In this document: positions 27,774 through 34,975 of the stretch, in pieces
Position numbering within the stretch: the first letter of the stretch is position 1
How the letters are laid out: every line of letters begins with the position of its first letter
Notes under the pieces: generated by a model
Databases searched by the model: none
The model's input: the letters and a program-made list of their open reading frames with translations, nothing else
What the model was told of the DNA's origin: nothing
Made by a program: the position numbers and the translations under genes
Source: an uncultured Clostridia bacterium
GTDB taxonomy: Bacteria > Bacillota > Clostridia > Christensenellales > CAG-314
Reading direction: 5' to 3'
Assembly (NCBI GenBank): GCA_947630425.1
Contig: CANRHN010000016.1
Location: 1-34,975 of the forward strand
Length of the DNA: 34,975 nt

Positions 27774-28763
27774 TTACTTGTTCCTTTGTTCGATTTCAAA
27801 ATTTATTTGCTCTATCAACAGCTCTGTGTCTGCTATGCTCAAACAATCGTCCGTCTGCGACGTGCCGTAGCAGCCGTCGCTTACTCCGCTGTTGAGATAG
27901 CTTTCGATCATCACGCCGTCCGCGCCGGAATTTAACGCCAATTCTGCATTCTGCATTTGATTGGCTGCAATTTTTCCGCTGTTGGCATGATTCAAATCTG
28001 CCATTACAAAATCGTTCAAACCGTTTTTTTGCAGCAATTCTTTTGCCAAACGAACTTGTTTTGCGGTCAGATTGGACTCGTAATTGCCATCATTCAGCCC
28101 GCCCCGCAAAACTATGTGAGCAAATTTACAGCCGTCCGTTACGTATTGCGCGCCGTTATATGGGAACACGCACGGTCTGCTTACGGCAAAAAGGGAATCC
28201 ACCGCCTTTTCCACGTTGCCGTCGGTGGCGTTTTTAATTCCGCAACAAACTTCCAATCCCGAAGCAAAATCGCGGTGCAAGCTATCTTCCGAGCTGCGCG
28301 CACCCACAAACCAATAGCTTACAAGGTCGTCAAAGCACTCGTACAGCTCGGGATACAACAATTCGTCCGCTATCGGCAACCCTATTTGCAAACAGCGAAC
28401 CATCATTTTTCGACAGCGCAAAATTCCTTCGTCCAAATCGATCGGAGCGTTGTTTTTCAAATGAAACGCCGTCCCCTTGTAGCCCATTCCGTTGGAGTGC
28501 GGTTTGGAAGTATAAACCCGCGCCACGACAAGCAGCTGCGGAAACCTGCCCGCTATCTTTTTAAGACAAAGCAAATATTCTTCCATCGCCCGCGGATCGT
28601 CGGCAGAACAAGGACCGCACACAACGACAAAACGTTTGCGCTCCTTTAGATTTTTCTTCAATTGCTCGTCAAAATTCGCTTTGACCTGTTTCAACTCATT
28701 GTCAACGGGCACGCAGCGTTTGTAAAAAGAGGAAGTCTGAAGTTTTTTTTCGACAGTGAACAT
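27774..28763 (-). CDS. Type I 3-deoxy-7-phosphoheptulonate (DAHP) synthase
   Basis: FVVVCGPCSADDPRAMEEYL, FVGARSSEDSLHRDFASGL, GIKNATDG, HIVLRGG, DLNHANSGK, MIESYLNSG, YGTSQTDDC. Confidence 0.9.
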   Translation of the reverse strand: MFTVEKKLQTSSFYKRCVPVDNELKQVKANFDEQLKKNLKERKRFVVVCGPCSADDPRAMEEYLLCLKKIAGRFPQLLVVARVYTSKPHSNGMGYKGTAFHLKNNAPIDLDEGILRCRKMMVRCLQIGLPIADELLYPELYECFDDLVSYWFVGARSSEDSLHRDFASGLEVCCGIKNATDGNVEKAVDSLFAVSRPCVFPYNGAQYVTDGCKFAHIVLRGGLNDGNYESNLTAKQVRLAKELLQKNGLNDFVMADLNHANSGKIAANQMQNAELALNSGADGVMIESYLNSGVSDGCYGTSQTDDCLSIADTELLIEQINFEIEQRNK

Positions 28764-29239
28764 TACTTTACCAAATAATTTTTTATTTCATCGAGACAGC
28801 ACTCTGGGACATATTGAGAAAAGTCCTGTCCTAAACCTGCCAATTCCCTGACAAGCGACGCGGAAACATGACGGTATTGCTTGTCTCCAACCACAAAAAC
28901 AGTGTCGCCGTCCCAATAGCTTTTGTTTATATCGCAAAGGTCTATAACAGATTGCAAGTCCAACGCGTTTCTGACGGCTTTTATCATTACCGTTGCGCCG
29001 ACGGATTTGCAAAAATCCGTCATCATGCCGCTATGCGACACCGCTTGCGCGTTACTTACGTGCACAATGGCTTTTTTCAGCATAGAAAGCCGTGCCTCGA
29101 TTGGAATTAAATACTGTTTGTCGAAATTTACCCCCACAACAACGTACAGCTTGTCAACAAGGCGCGCGGCGCTTTCGATAGCTGCAACATGTCCTTTTGT
29201 TATCGGGCAAAACGATCCCGCAAAAACACCTATTCGCAT
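28763..29239 (-). CDS. coaD: Phosphopantetheine adenylyltransferase
   Basis: MRIGVFAGSFCPITKGH nucleotidyltransferase motif, VSASLVRELAGLGQDFSQYVPECC; adjacent to rsmD. Confidence 0.88.
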   Translation of the reverse strand: MRIGVFAGSFCPITKGHVAAIESAARLVDKLYVVVGVNFDKQYLIPIEARLSMLKKAIVHVSNAQAVSHSGMMTDFCKSVGATVMIKAVRNALDLQSVIDLCDINKSYWDGDTVFVVGDKQYRHVSASLVRELAGLGQDFSQYVPECCLDEIKNYLVK

Positions 29240-29775
29240 TGTTCTCTCCTTTTGTAAAAGCTGAACTTGACGCTGCCCATTTTGCGAACGTCAAAACATA
29301 CAAGATCGCAAACTTCTTGCGGCAAATCGTGTTCGGAATCGTGTTCGCAAACGACAACGCCCTTTTCGTTCAGTAACGATTTGTTGGAAACGGTTGCCAA
29401 AACTTCGCTGTAAAAAGCCGATTTGTAAGGCGGATCAACAAAAATAATGTCAAAAGTTAGCTCCGACCTACTCAAACAGTCACGAAAATCTCCGAAAAAA
29501 ATTTGCGGTTTTTCTCCTATTTTTTCAAAATTAGCTTTGATAGCCGCTACCGAATCCTTATTGTTGTCGCATAGCACCGCACGTGCCGCACCTCTGCTGA
29601 GACATTCTATCGCAAGCTGCCCCGAGCCTGCAAACAAATCCAAAACTGTTGCATTGGGCAAACAAGGGTTAAGAATGTTGAAAAGCGTTTCCTTCATTCT
29701 GTCAAGCGTGGGACGCGCCTCGTTTTTGGGGGCAGCCAGACTGCGCCCCTTGTATTTTCCGGTGATAACTCTCAT
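29230..29775 (-). CDS. rsmD: 16S rRNA (guanine(966)-N(2))-methyltransferase RsmD
   Basis: MRVITGKYKGRSLAAPK, RPTLDRMKETLFNIL, VLDLFAGSGQLAIECLSRGA, IIFVDPPYKSAFY. Confidence 0.95.
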   Translation of the reverse strand: MRVITGKYKGRSLAAPKNEARPTLDRMKETLFNILNPCLPNATVLDLFAGSGQLAIECLSRGAARAVLCDNNKDSVAAIKANFEKIGEKPQIFFGDFRDCLSRSELTFDIIFVDPPYKSAFYSEVLATVSNKSLLNEKGVVVCEHDSEHDLPQEVCDLVCFDVRKMGSVKFSFYKRREQCE

Positions 29776-29793
29776 TGCATATATTTTACAACA

Positions 29794-30786
29794 TTATTCC
29801 AAATTACACAACAGTTCATAAATAATTACTTTGTCATTAGACAAATTCACGCCACGCCCCAACACCGCTACCTTGTCGCCGAGGCATATAGGCGCGTCAC
29901 CGATGTCTAAAATCGTCATTGCCATACAAATGGCAACAATCTTCACGGAGTACTGTCCGATTTTGATTTTACTTCCCACAAGAGTACGCGCAAGTCCGTT
30001 GGCGTAACCTATGTTCAAAACCGCCAATCTTGCGTCCGTCGGGCAGACATACTTTGCGCCGTAGCCGACCACGCTACCCGCGCAAACGCTTTTTAAGGAA
30101 ATTACTGTAGCCTCTACACTTTTTACGGGGCTGAGCGCATCGCAGCCGTAACCATACAGTCCCAATCCGATCCTTGCCATATCGAGGTGATATTTTGAAG
30201 AAAGCAACGCGGCGGACGTGTTTGCTATGTGACAGATTGCGTTGGGAAAGGATTTTTTCAACAACGACAGGCACTCCTCGAAACGCTCCAACTGCTTGTC
30301 GCACTGCGGGACGGTTTCTCCGTAAAAGTGCGAAAACACTCCCTCAACGCGCACCAAAGAGGTATCTATGCGGGTCAACAATTTTTCCAAATCACCCTTA
30401 ACAAAGCCGAGCCTTGACATTCCGCTGTCAATTTTCAAGTGAATTCGCGCCGACAAACCCAATCGGCTCGCCGCATTTTTTACACATTCGAGCGTGTCAA
30501 AGCTGTCTACCGTCAGTATAAAATTTTGCCTCAAAGCGCGTTCGGTATCGCGCGCCGCTTGCGGCAGCAAAATCAGCGTATCTTTGTGCAAAAAGGAAAT
30601 TTGTTCCGCTTCGGCAACGCTTCCGACAGCATAACAATCAACAATTTGAACAATATTGCGGGCAACATGTACCAATCCGTGTCCGTATGCGTCGTTTTTC
30701 AGTACCGCGCACAAGCGACTGTTTCCCAAAAGTTTTTTGAAATATGTGACGTTTTTGTTCAGTGCGACAAAGTCTATATGTTTCAA
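29794..30786 (-). CDS. alr: Alanine racemase (divergent)
   Basis: LCAVLKNDAYGHGLVHVA PLP-Lys motif, HLKIDSGMSRLGF, HLDMARIGLGLYG, VVGYGAKYVCP; TTG start with AAAGGAGA upstream. Confidence 0.88.
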   Translation of the reverse strand: MKHIDFVALNKNVTYFKKLLGNSRLCAVLKNDAYGHGLVHVARNIVQIVDCYAVGSVAEAEQISFLHKDTLILLPQAARDTERALRQNFILTVDSFDTLECVKNAASRLGLSARIHLKIDSGMSRLGFVKGDLEKLLTRIDTSLVRVEGVFSHFYGETVPQCDKQLERFEECLSLLKKSFPNAICHIANTSAALLSSKYHLDMARIGLGLYGYGCDALSPVKSVEATVISLKSVCAGSVVGYGAKYVCPTDARLAVLNIGYANGLARTLVGSKIKIGQYSVKIVAICMAMTILDIGDAPICLGDKVAVLGRGVNLSNDKVIIYELLCNLE

Positions 30787-30841
30787 TTTTCAGTCTCCTT
30801 TGACGGTTTCGGCATTCGCCGCGAGGTATTTTTCAAAAACG

Positions 30842-30870
30842 TTTACAATTAGGCGCTTTTTTGCTATACT
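30842..30870 (+). promoter_or_regulatory. Sigma70-type promoter ending 6 nt before the start codon of the 30877 ORF
   Basis: TTTACA-N17-TATACT, then ATAAAT-ATG. Confidence 0.7.
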
Positions 30871-30876
30871 ATAAAT

Positions 30877-31347
30877 ATGAGATTTTATTTTAGGTCAACA
30901 CTTACAATCAGAATTTTTCTGTGGATAATTGCCATTGTCAGCCTTATTGGACTGATTGTAGGCATTTTGGTGTTTGCGGGAGTTCACATAGAGGTAAGCA
31001 AAGGGCAAGGTACGTTACTTGTAAGCACCTGTTCGTTTACGCTGCTTTTTTCGATACTGTTCGGCACAATTCACTACAAAGCGGACGCCGACCATTTACA
31101 TCTGAACATCGCCTTTGTAGACATGTTGAGCAACCGCATAAGAATTGACAAGATACTCAACATCGTCATCAAAAACGGAGTGTTTTACATCAGTTATTTG
31201 TGGAAAGGTGCAGATCCTGTCATTTCCGCAATAATAATAAATCCCAAACGTTACGATGAGCTGAAAACGCTGCTGATGTCGCGCAATCCAAACATTGTAT
31301 TTTACGAAGAAAAACAAGATGAAACTTCTGATAGCAAGCAACAATAA
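30877..31347 (+). CDS. Small membrane protein of unknown function (two N-terminal TM helices, cytoplasmic beta-rich tail)
   Basis: Good ORF with its own promoter; IRIFLWIIAIVSLIGLIVGILVFAGV and LLVSTCSFTLLFSILFGTIHY TMs; overlaps rdgB by 29 nt. Confidence 0.7.
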   Translation: MRFYFRSTLTIRIFLWIIAIVSLIGLIVGILVFAGVHIEVSKGQGTLLVSTCSFTLLFSILFGTIHYKADADHLHLNIAFVDMLSNRIRIDKILNIVIKNGVFYISYLWKGADPVISAIIINPKRYDELKTLLMSRNPNIVFYEEKQDETSDSKQQ

Positions 31348-31894
31348 ACACAAAATAGCGGAAATAAAGGCTGTCTTGGGTGGCGAATTTGACGAAATCA
31401 CCACTCTCGAGGAGCAACACATCACGTGCGACCCCGAAGAAACAGGCAAGGATTTTACGGAAAACGCATTGATAAAGGCACGCGCGGTTGCCCGCATGAC
31501 AAATTTGCCCGTCATTGCAGACGACACGGGGCTGTGCGTAACCGCGTTGGGCGGACGTCCCGGAGTACATTCCGCACGCTACGCAAGCGATCACGACAGT
31601 TCGGCAAACAGGCGCAAATTGCTTGATGAATTGCAAAACGTCGAGAACCGCGAGGCGCATTTCGAAACGGTTGTTGTTTTGCTCTACCCCGACGGAAAAA
31701 CCGTGTTCGGAAACGGACGAGTTGACGGGTATATTACGGAAAAAGAATATGGCGACAAGGGGTTCGGTTACGACTGCATATTTTTCTCCGCCGAATTGAA
31801 CAAAACTTTCGGCGAAGCAACCGCCGACGAAAAACTTGCCGTAAGTCATCGGAGCCGTGCGCTCAGAGACTTACTGAACAAAATAGCAAAATAA
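31319..31894 (+). CDS. rdgB: Non-canonical purine NTP pyrophosphatase RdgB/HAM1
   Basis: MKLLIASNNKHKIAEIKAVL, ADDTGLCVTALGGRPGVHSARYA, GDKGFGYDCIFF, SHRSRAL. Confidence 0.95.
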   Translation: MKLLIASNNKHKIAEIKAVLGGEFDEITTLEEQHITCDPEETGKDFTENALIKARAVARMTNLPVIADDTGLCVTALGGRPGVHSARYASDHDSSANRRKLLDELQNVENREAHFETVVVLLYPDGKTVFGNGRVDGYITEKEYGDKGFGYDCIFFSAELNKTFGEATADEKLAVSHRSRALRDLLNKIAK

Positions 31895-31926
31895 AAAGAA
31901 CGGCAACTCAATACCGTTCTTTTTTT
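31893..31926. terminator. Bidirectional terminator between convergent rdgB and the zinc-ribbon protein
   Basis: AAAAAGAACGG-CAACTCAATA-CCGTTCTTTTTTT, 11-bp stem with flanking A/T runs. Confidence 0.85.
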
Positions 31927-31936
31927 ACGCAAAGAA

Positions 31937-33301
31937 TTATTCGCTAGTTTTGACAGGGCGATTTAACGCCGATTGAGTTATGCACGTTCCCATCAACAAC
32001 GCCGAGAACACCAACGCCACTATGGGTGCGGTAAACATCAGTTTCAATTCGCTGTCGTTTGCTGCGGTAACATGTACCAACACCACCGCCAAAACAAGGT
32101 AAACGCACGCAAGAGCGAACGCGACTATAGACAATGCCAACGGCTTGCTTCGTCCTTCCGTTGCCCTTATCAACTGACTGCGTAGGCACAGTGAAACCAA
32201 AACGACAAGTGCAATTTGAGCAACCAAACACAGCGTTGCGACAATCAACGCCGAAGAATCTGCAAAAGACTGCACAAGGTAAAAATTTGCAACAAACGTC
32301 ATCAGCGAAATACAGTATGACTCGCTGTCATACAAATCGCCTTCCTTCACAGAAATTGCACCCTTTGCCGCAAAAGCAAGTAAAACGGCGGAAACCACCA
32401 CTGTAATGAGCGTAAAAACAAGCGCAAGAATGTTCTGTTTTTTGCAGAAATCTTTACCGCGGACGGCGAATGAACAAGCAACGAAAATGCCGATACAAAC
32501 GCCCGCCGCAACAAGTCCGCCAATTGTTTCTCCGTTAGGAACGATCGCTGCGGAAACTTTCTGACCATCGCTGACCAAGGAAACCGAACTGTGATACATT
32601 GCAACCAACGCAACGCTGCCTATCAGCAGAAGAGCGAATGCGGTTATTATCGGATTTACAAAACTTTTCGATTTCGCTCCGCGAAAATGCGCGACAAAAC
32701 GAACAATGGAAACCGCCGCAAGCGCAACAACGGAAACAATCAATCCGACGGCAACAATAGTACCCATCACTGCGGGAATATATTCCGTTGCCCAATAACA
32801 TCCGTTTACATCATAGCTCTGCGTAGCTGAAAGGGCAGCGTCTATATCTTTGTATGCTTGACCGAAGAAATAATACAAGTTGAGATTGACGCCCACCTGT
32901 CCCGTTATATAGGCGACGCTATCAGGCGAACCGCCGCTTAGTTTGACGTTTATACCCACAAAAAACGTGAACAGAAGCGTAAAAAACAACGCCGTCATCA
33001 AAAAAGCCGCGCCGACAATCTCCAACGCTTTCTTCCACATAGGGCGAGCGTTCGCAACAGTTGTTCCGACTTGCGCGATGGGTAACGCCTCTGTAACGGG
33101 CGTTTGATACTCTTCGGCAACACGCGTTACCGTGTTTGCGTCATCGGAAAGTGCCGTTCCGCACCGCTTGCAAAACAGAGCGTCAAAATCGTTTTCGACG
33201 CCGCAGCGCGGACACAAATTCTTTTGATTCAAATTCTTTCCGCATTTTTTGCAGTAAATCGAATCGTCCGAATTTTCGCAATTACAAAATTTGCAAATCA
33301 T
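31937..33301 (-). CDS. Double-zinc-ribbon multi-pass membrane protein of unknown function
   Basis: MICKFCNCENSDDSIYCKKCGKNLNQKNLCPRCGVENDFDALFCKRCGTAL followed by many hydrophobic helices; start with GGAGAAGG at 33301. Confidence 0.8.
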   Translation of the reverse strand: MICKFCNCENSDDSIYCKKCGKNLNQKNLCPRCGVENDFDALFCKRCGTALSDDANTVTRVAEEYQTPVTEALPIAQVGTTVANARPMWKKALEIVGAAFLMTALFFTLLFTFFVGINVKLSGGSPDSVAYITGQVGVNLNLYYFFGQAYKDIDAALSATQSYDVNGCYWATEYIPAVMGTIVAVGLIVSVVALAAVSIVRFVAHFRGAKSKSFVNPIITAFALLLIGSVALVAMYHSSVSLVSDGQKVSAAIVPNGETIGGLVAAGVCIGIFVACSFAVRGKDFCKKQNILALVFTLITVVVSAVLLAFAAKGAISVKEGDLYDSESYCISLMTFVANFYLVQSFADSSALIVATLCLVAQIALVVLVSLCLRSQLIRATEGRSKPLALSIVAFALACVYLVLAVVLVHVTAANDSELKLMFTAPIVALVFSALLMGTCITQSALNRPVKTSE

Positions 33302-33348
33302 ATTGCCTTCTCCATGTAAATTTTTTGCCATATTCTCGGCATACCTGA

Positions 33349-33379
33349 ATTATACCACAAGCATACCCCCCCCCGTCAA
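33349..33379 (-). promoter_or_regulatory. Extended -10 promoter with a G9 tract in the spacer (candidate phase-variable)
   Basis: Minus strand TTGACG-[GGGGGGGG TATGCTTGTGG]-TATAAT; 19-nt spacer, TGG preceding TATAAT. Confidence 0.75.
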
Positions 33380-33428
33380 GGAGTTGAGGCAAAAAATCGG
33401 GCAATTATGATTTGTTTTTAACGTAATT

Positions 33429-34115
33429 TTAATTAACTATTTCAAACAAAGAACGCAAGTCGTCTATCTCAAAAGTAGGTTGTAAAGAAGAATTGTTTTT
33501 ACGGTGAGCGGGATTGAACCAACACGTGTCTATGCCGGCGTTTATACCGCCTTGAATGTCGCTTGTAAGACTGTCTCCGATGATGAGTACCTTGGATTTG
33601 TCTACGTTTCCTATATGCTCAAAACAGTAATCGAAGTACTGCTTTTGCGGTTTGGGAAAGCCCACCTCTTCGGAAACAAATCTGTTGACAAAGAATTTTT
33701 CCAAGCCGCTGCCCTTCATTCGACTGTTTTGTATTGTGACAACTCCGTTGCTGACAACATACAGCTTGTGAGTTTTTTTCAAACAACGCAGCACTTCCTT
33801 TGCATGCGGAACGACAAAAAAGCCCAACATCAAATACTGCTCGTATTTCTCCGCTACCACATCTATGTCGCAAAACGACATCTGCAACTCTTTGAACGTC
33901 TCGACAAATCTGTTGATCAGCACCTCCGATTTTGAAATTTTTCCTTGCTCAAACAGCTGCCATTGCGCAATGTTGTTGCGGCGGTAAACTTGCAAAACAT
34001 ATTGCGAAAATTCCCACCCCATGTCGCGAAAAGCCCACCTGAGCGCCTGTTCTTCCGATTTGTCAAAATCCAATATCGTGTTGTCTGCGTCAAACAACAA
34101 AACTTCGTACTTCAC
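33429..34115 (-). CDS. YjjG family HAD noncanonical pyrimidine nucleotidase
   Basis: VLLFDADNTILDFDKSEEQAL, VVSNGVVTIQNSRMKGSGL, EVGFPKPQKQYFDYCFEHIG, VLIIGDSLTSDIQGGINAGIDTCWFNP. Confidence 0.9.
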   Translation of the reverse strand: MKYEVLLFDADNTILDFDKSEEQALRWAFRDMGWEFSQYVLQVYRRNNIAQWQLFEQGKISKSEVLINRFVETFKELQMSFCDIDVVAEKYEQYLMLGFFVVPHAKEVLRCLKKTHKLYVVSNGVVTIQNSRMKGSGLEKFFVNRFVSEEVGFPKPQKQYFDYCFEHIGNVDKSKVLIIGDSLTSDIQGGINAGIDTCWFNPAHRKNNSSLQPTFEIDDLRSLFEIVN

Positions 34116-34220
34116 TTATAATCCTTCCTACTGTTTAGCAATTTTTTTGTTCGTCCGAAAACAAACTGACGGCAACCAATGCCACCGTGTGCGCCACACG
34201 TATAGTTTACAACAGCAATT

Positions 34221-34631
34221 TTACCGCTTAAAACTTTCGCTGCCCCACCAATCGGGGATCAACTCTTTGAGGCGCACGGTTTTGCGGCTTGCATAGTCAG
34301 TTAGTATTTCTGTTTCTCCGCTGTCGGGAGACAACTGCATCATATATTCTCGGCAAGCTCCGCAGGGAGAACCTATGCTTCCGTCCTCCATAACGGCGAC
34401 TATTTTGTCAATTTCACACTCGCCGTTTGTAATCATATTTGCAATGGCATTGCGTTCGGCGCACATTCCGAGCGTGCATGCCGTGTCTATGCACACGCCG
34501 ACATAGATGTTGCCCGCCTTTGTAACGAGTGCCGCGGCAACTCCGCCCGCCTCGATGAAAGGTGAAATAACTCTGGGCTTTTGCACCCGCCTTGCCGCTT
34601 CATATAACCTTTGCCAAATGTCTTTCATCAT
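34221..34631 (-). CDS. Cytidine/blasticidin-S deaminase-like protein
   Basis: TLGMCAERNAIANMI and GSPCGACREYMMQL zinc-binding CAE/PCxxC motifs; start near the GGAGG site. Confidence 0.85.
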   Translation of the reverse strand: MMKDIWQRLYEAARRVQKPRVISPFIEAGGVAAALVTKAGNIYVGVCIDTACTLGMCAERNAIANMITNGECEIDKIVAVMEDGSIGSPCGACREYMMQLSPDSGETEILTDYASRKTVRLKELIPDWWGSESFKR

Positions 34632-34723
34632 TTCCTCCCAAAACAAGCGTGTAAGTATATTCCTTGGCTGTTCCGCGACCGTCACGATAGGTGCGCCGTG
34701 TGCAATTCTACGTACATACGTTT

Positions 34724-34752
34724 ATTTTATCGTAAAAAGCAAATTATTGCAA
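34724..34752 (-). promoter_or_regulatory. Sigma70-type promoter for the deaminase gene
   Basis: Minus strand TTGCAA-N17-TAAAAT. Confidence 0.6.
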
Positions 34753-34801
34753 TCTTTTACGCAAAACAACAAATAACAGACCTTGCGAAAAAATATTTTG
34801 C

Positions 34802-34858
34802 TGTAGCGGGAGACGGGATTCAGGTTTGTGTCCCGCGCCTTCCGCGGGTCCGAATCCC
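34802..34858. pseudogene. Fold-back tRNA-Gly-derived remnant
   Basis: 34802-34821 matches the 3' end of tRNA-Gly (19/20) in the same orientation; 34843-34858 matches its T-arm (16/16) in the opposite orientation. Confidence 0.6.
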
Positions 34859-34865
34859 CAACATT

Positions 34866-34897
34866 AAAGAAAAACGCTCGGACATTTCTGTCCGAGC
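34866..34897 (-). terminator. Intrinsic terminator downstream of tRNA-Gly
   Basis: Minus strand GCTCGGACA-GAAA-TGTCCGAGC-GTTTTTCTTT, perfect 9-bp stem. Confidence 0.9.
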
Positions 34898-34899
34898 AT

Positions 34900-34974
34900 T
34901 GGAGCGGGAGACGGGATTCGGACCCGCGATATCTGCCTTGGCAAGGCAGCGCTCTACCACTGAGCCACTCCCGC
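34900..34974 (-). tRNA. tRNA-Gly (anticodon GCC)
   Basis: Minus strand GCGGGAGTGGCTCAGTGGTAGAGCGCTGCCTTGCCAAGGCAGATATCGCGGGTCCGAATCCCGTCTCCCGCTCCA; cloverleaf arms and encoded CCA. Confidence 0.97.
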
Positions 34975-34975
34975 A

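Noticed and set aside
34186-34200. Perfect 6-bp hairpin CGTGTG-CGC-CACACG between the deaminase gene and the YjjG-like gene
   Set aside because: Could be a terminator or operator but has no T-run and lacks further support.

Overview
This is a near-fully coding chromosomal segment of a Firmicutes/Clostridia-like bacterium, with most genes on the minus strand. Two blocks resemble Bacillus subtilis gene order: (i) rnc-smc-ftsY-ylxM-ffh-rpsP-KH(ylqC)-rimM-trmD-rbgA-rnhB-yraN-rplS-comM-dprA-topA-trmFO-hslV-hslU, and (ii) rsmD-coaD-[DAHP synthase]-ylbJ-like-tmcAL(ylbM)-[pta-ackA]-DUF177(ylbN)-rpmF. The first block is followed by aspS-rseC-trxA. The right end carries alr, a small membrane protein, rdgB, a double-zinc-ribbon multi-TM protein, a YjjG-like HAD phosphatase, a cytidine-deaminase-like gene and a tRNA-Gly(GCC). 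I see no CRISPR array, transposase or prophage module, and no obvious complete novel multi-gene system. The most interesting signals are non-coding. They are: a 9-bp poly-G/C tract inside the -35/-10 spacer of a strong promoter (candidate phase-variable switch for the zinc-ribbon membrane protein); a 30-nt dyad repeat shared by two distant intergenic regions (28/30 identical, same orientation); three genes whose -10 box lies about 1-6 nt from the start codon with no Shine-Dalgarno (candidate leaderless mRNAs); and a fold-back tRNA-Gly remnant next to the intact tRNA-Gly. Several enzymes (Alr, DAHP synthase, CoaD) have substitutions in family motifs. All calls come from reading the sequence; no database search was run.
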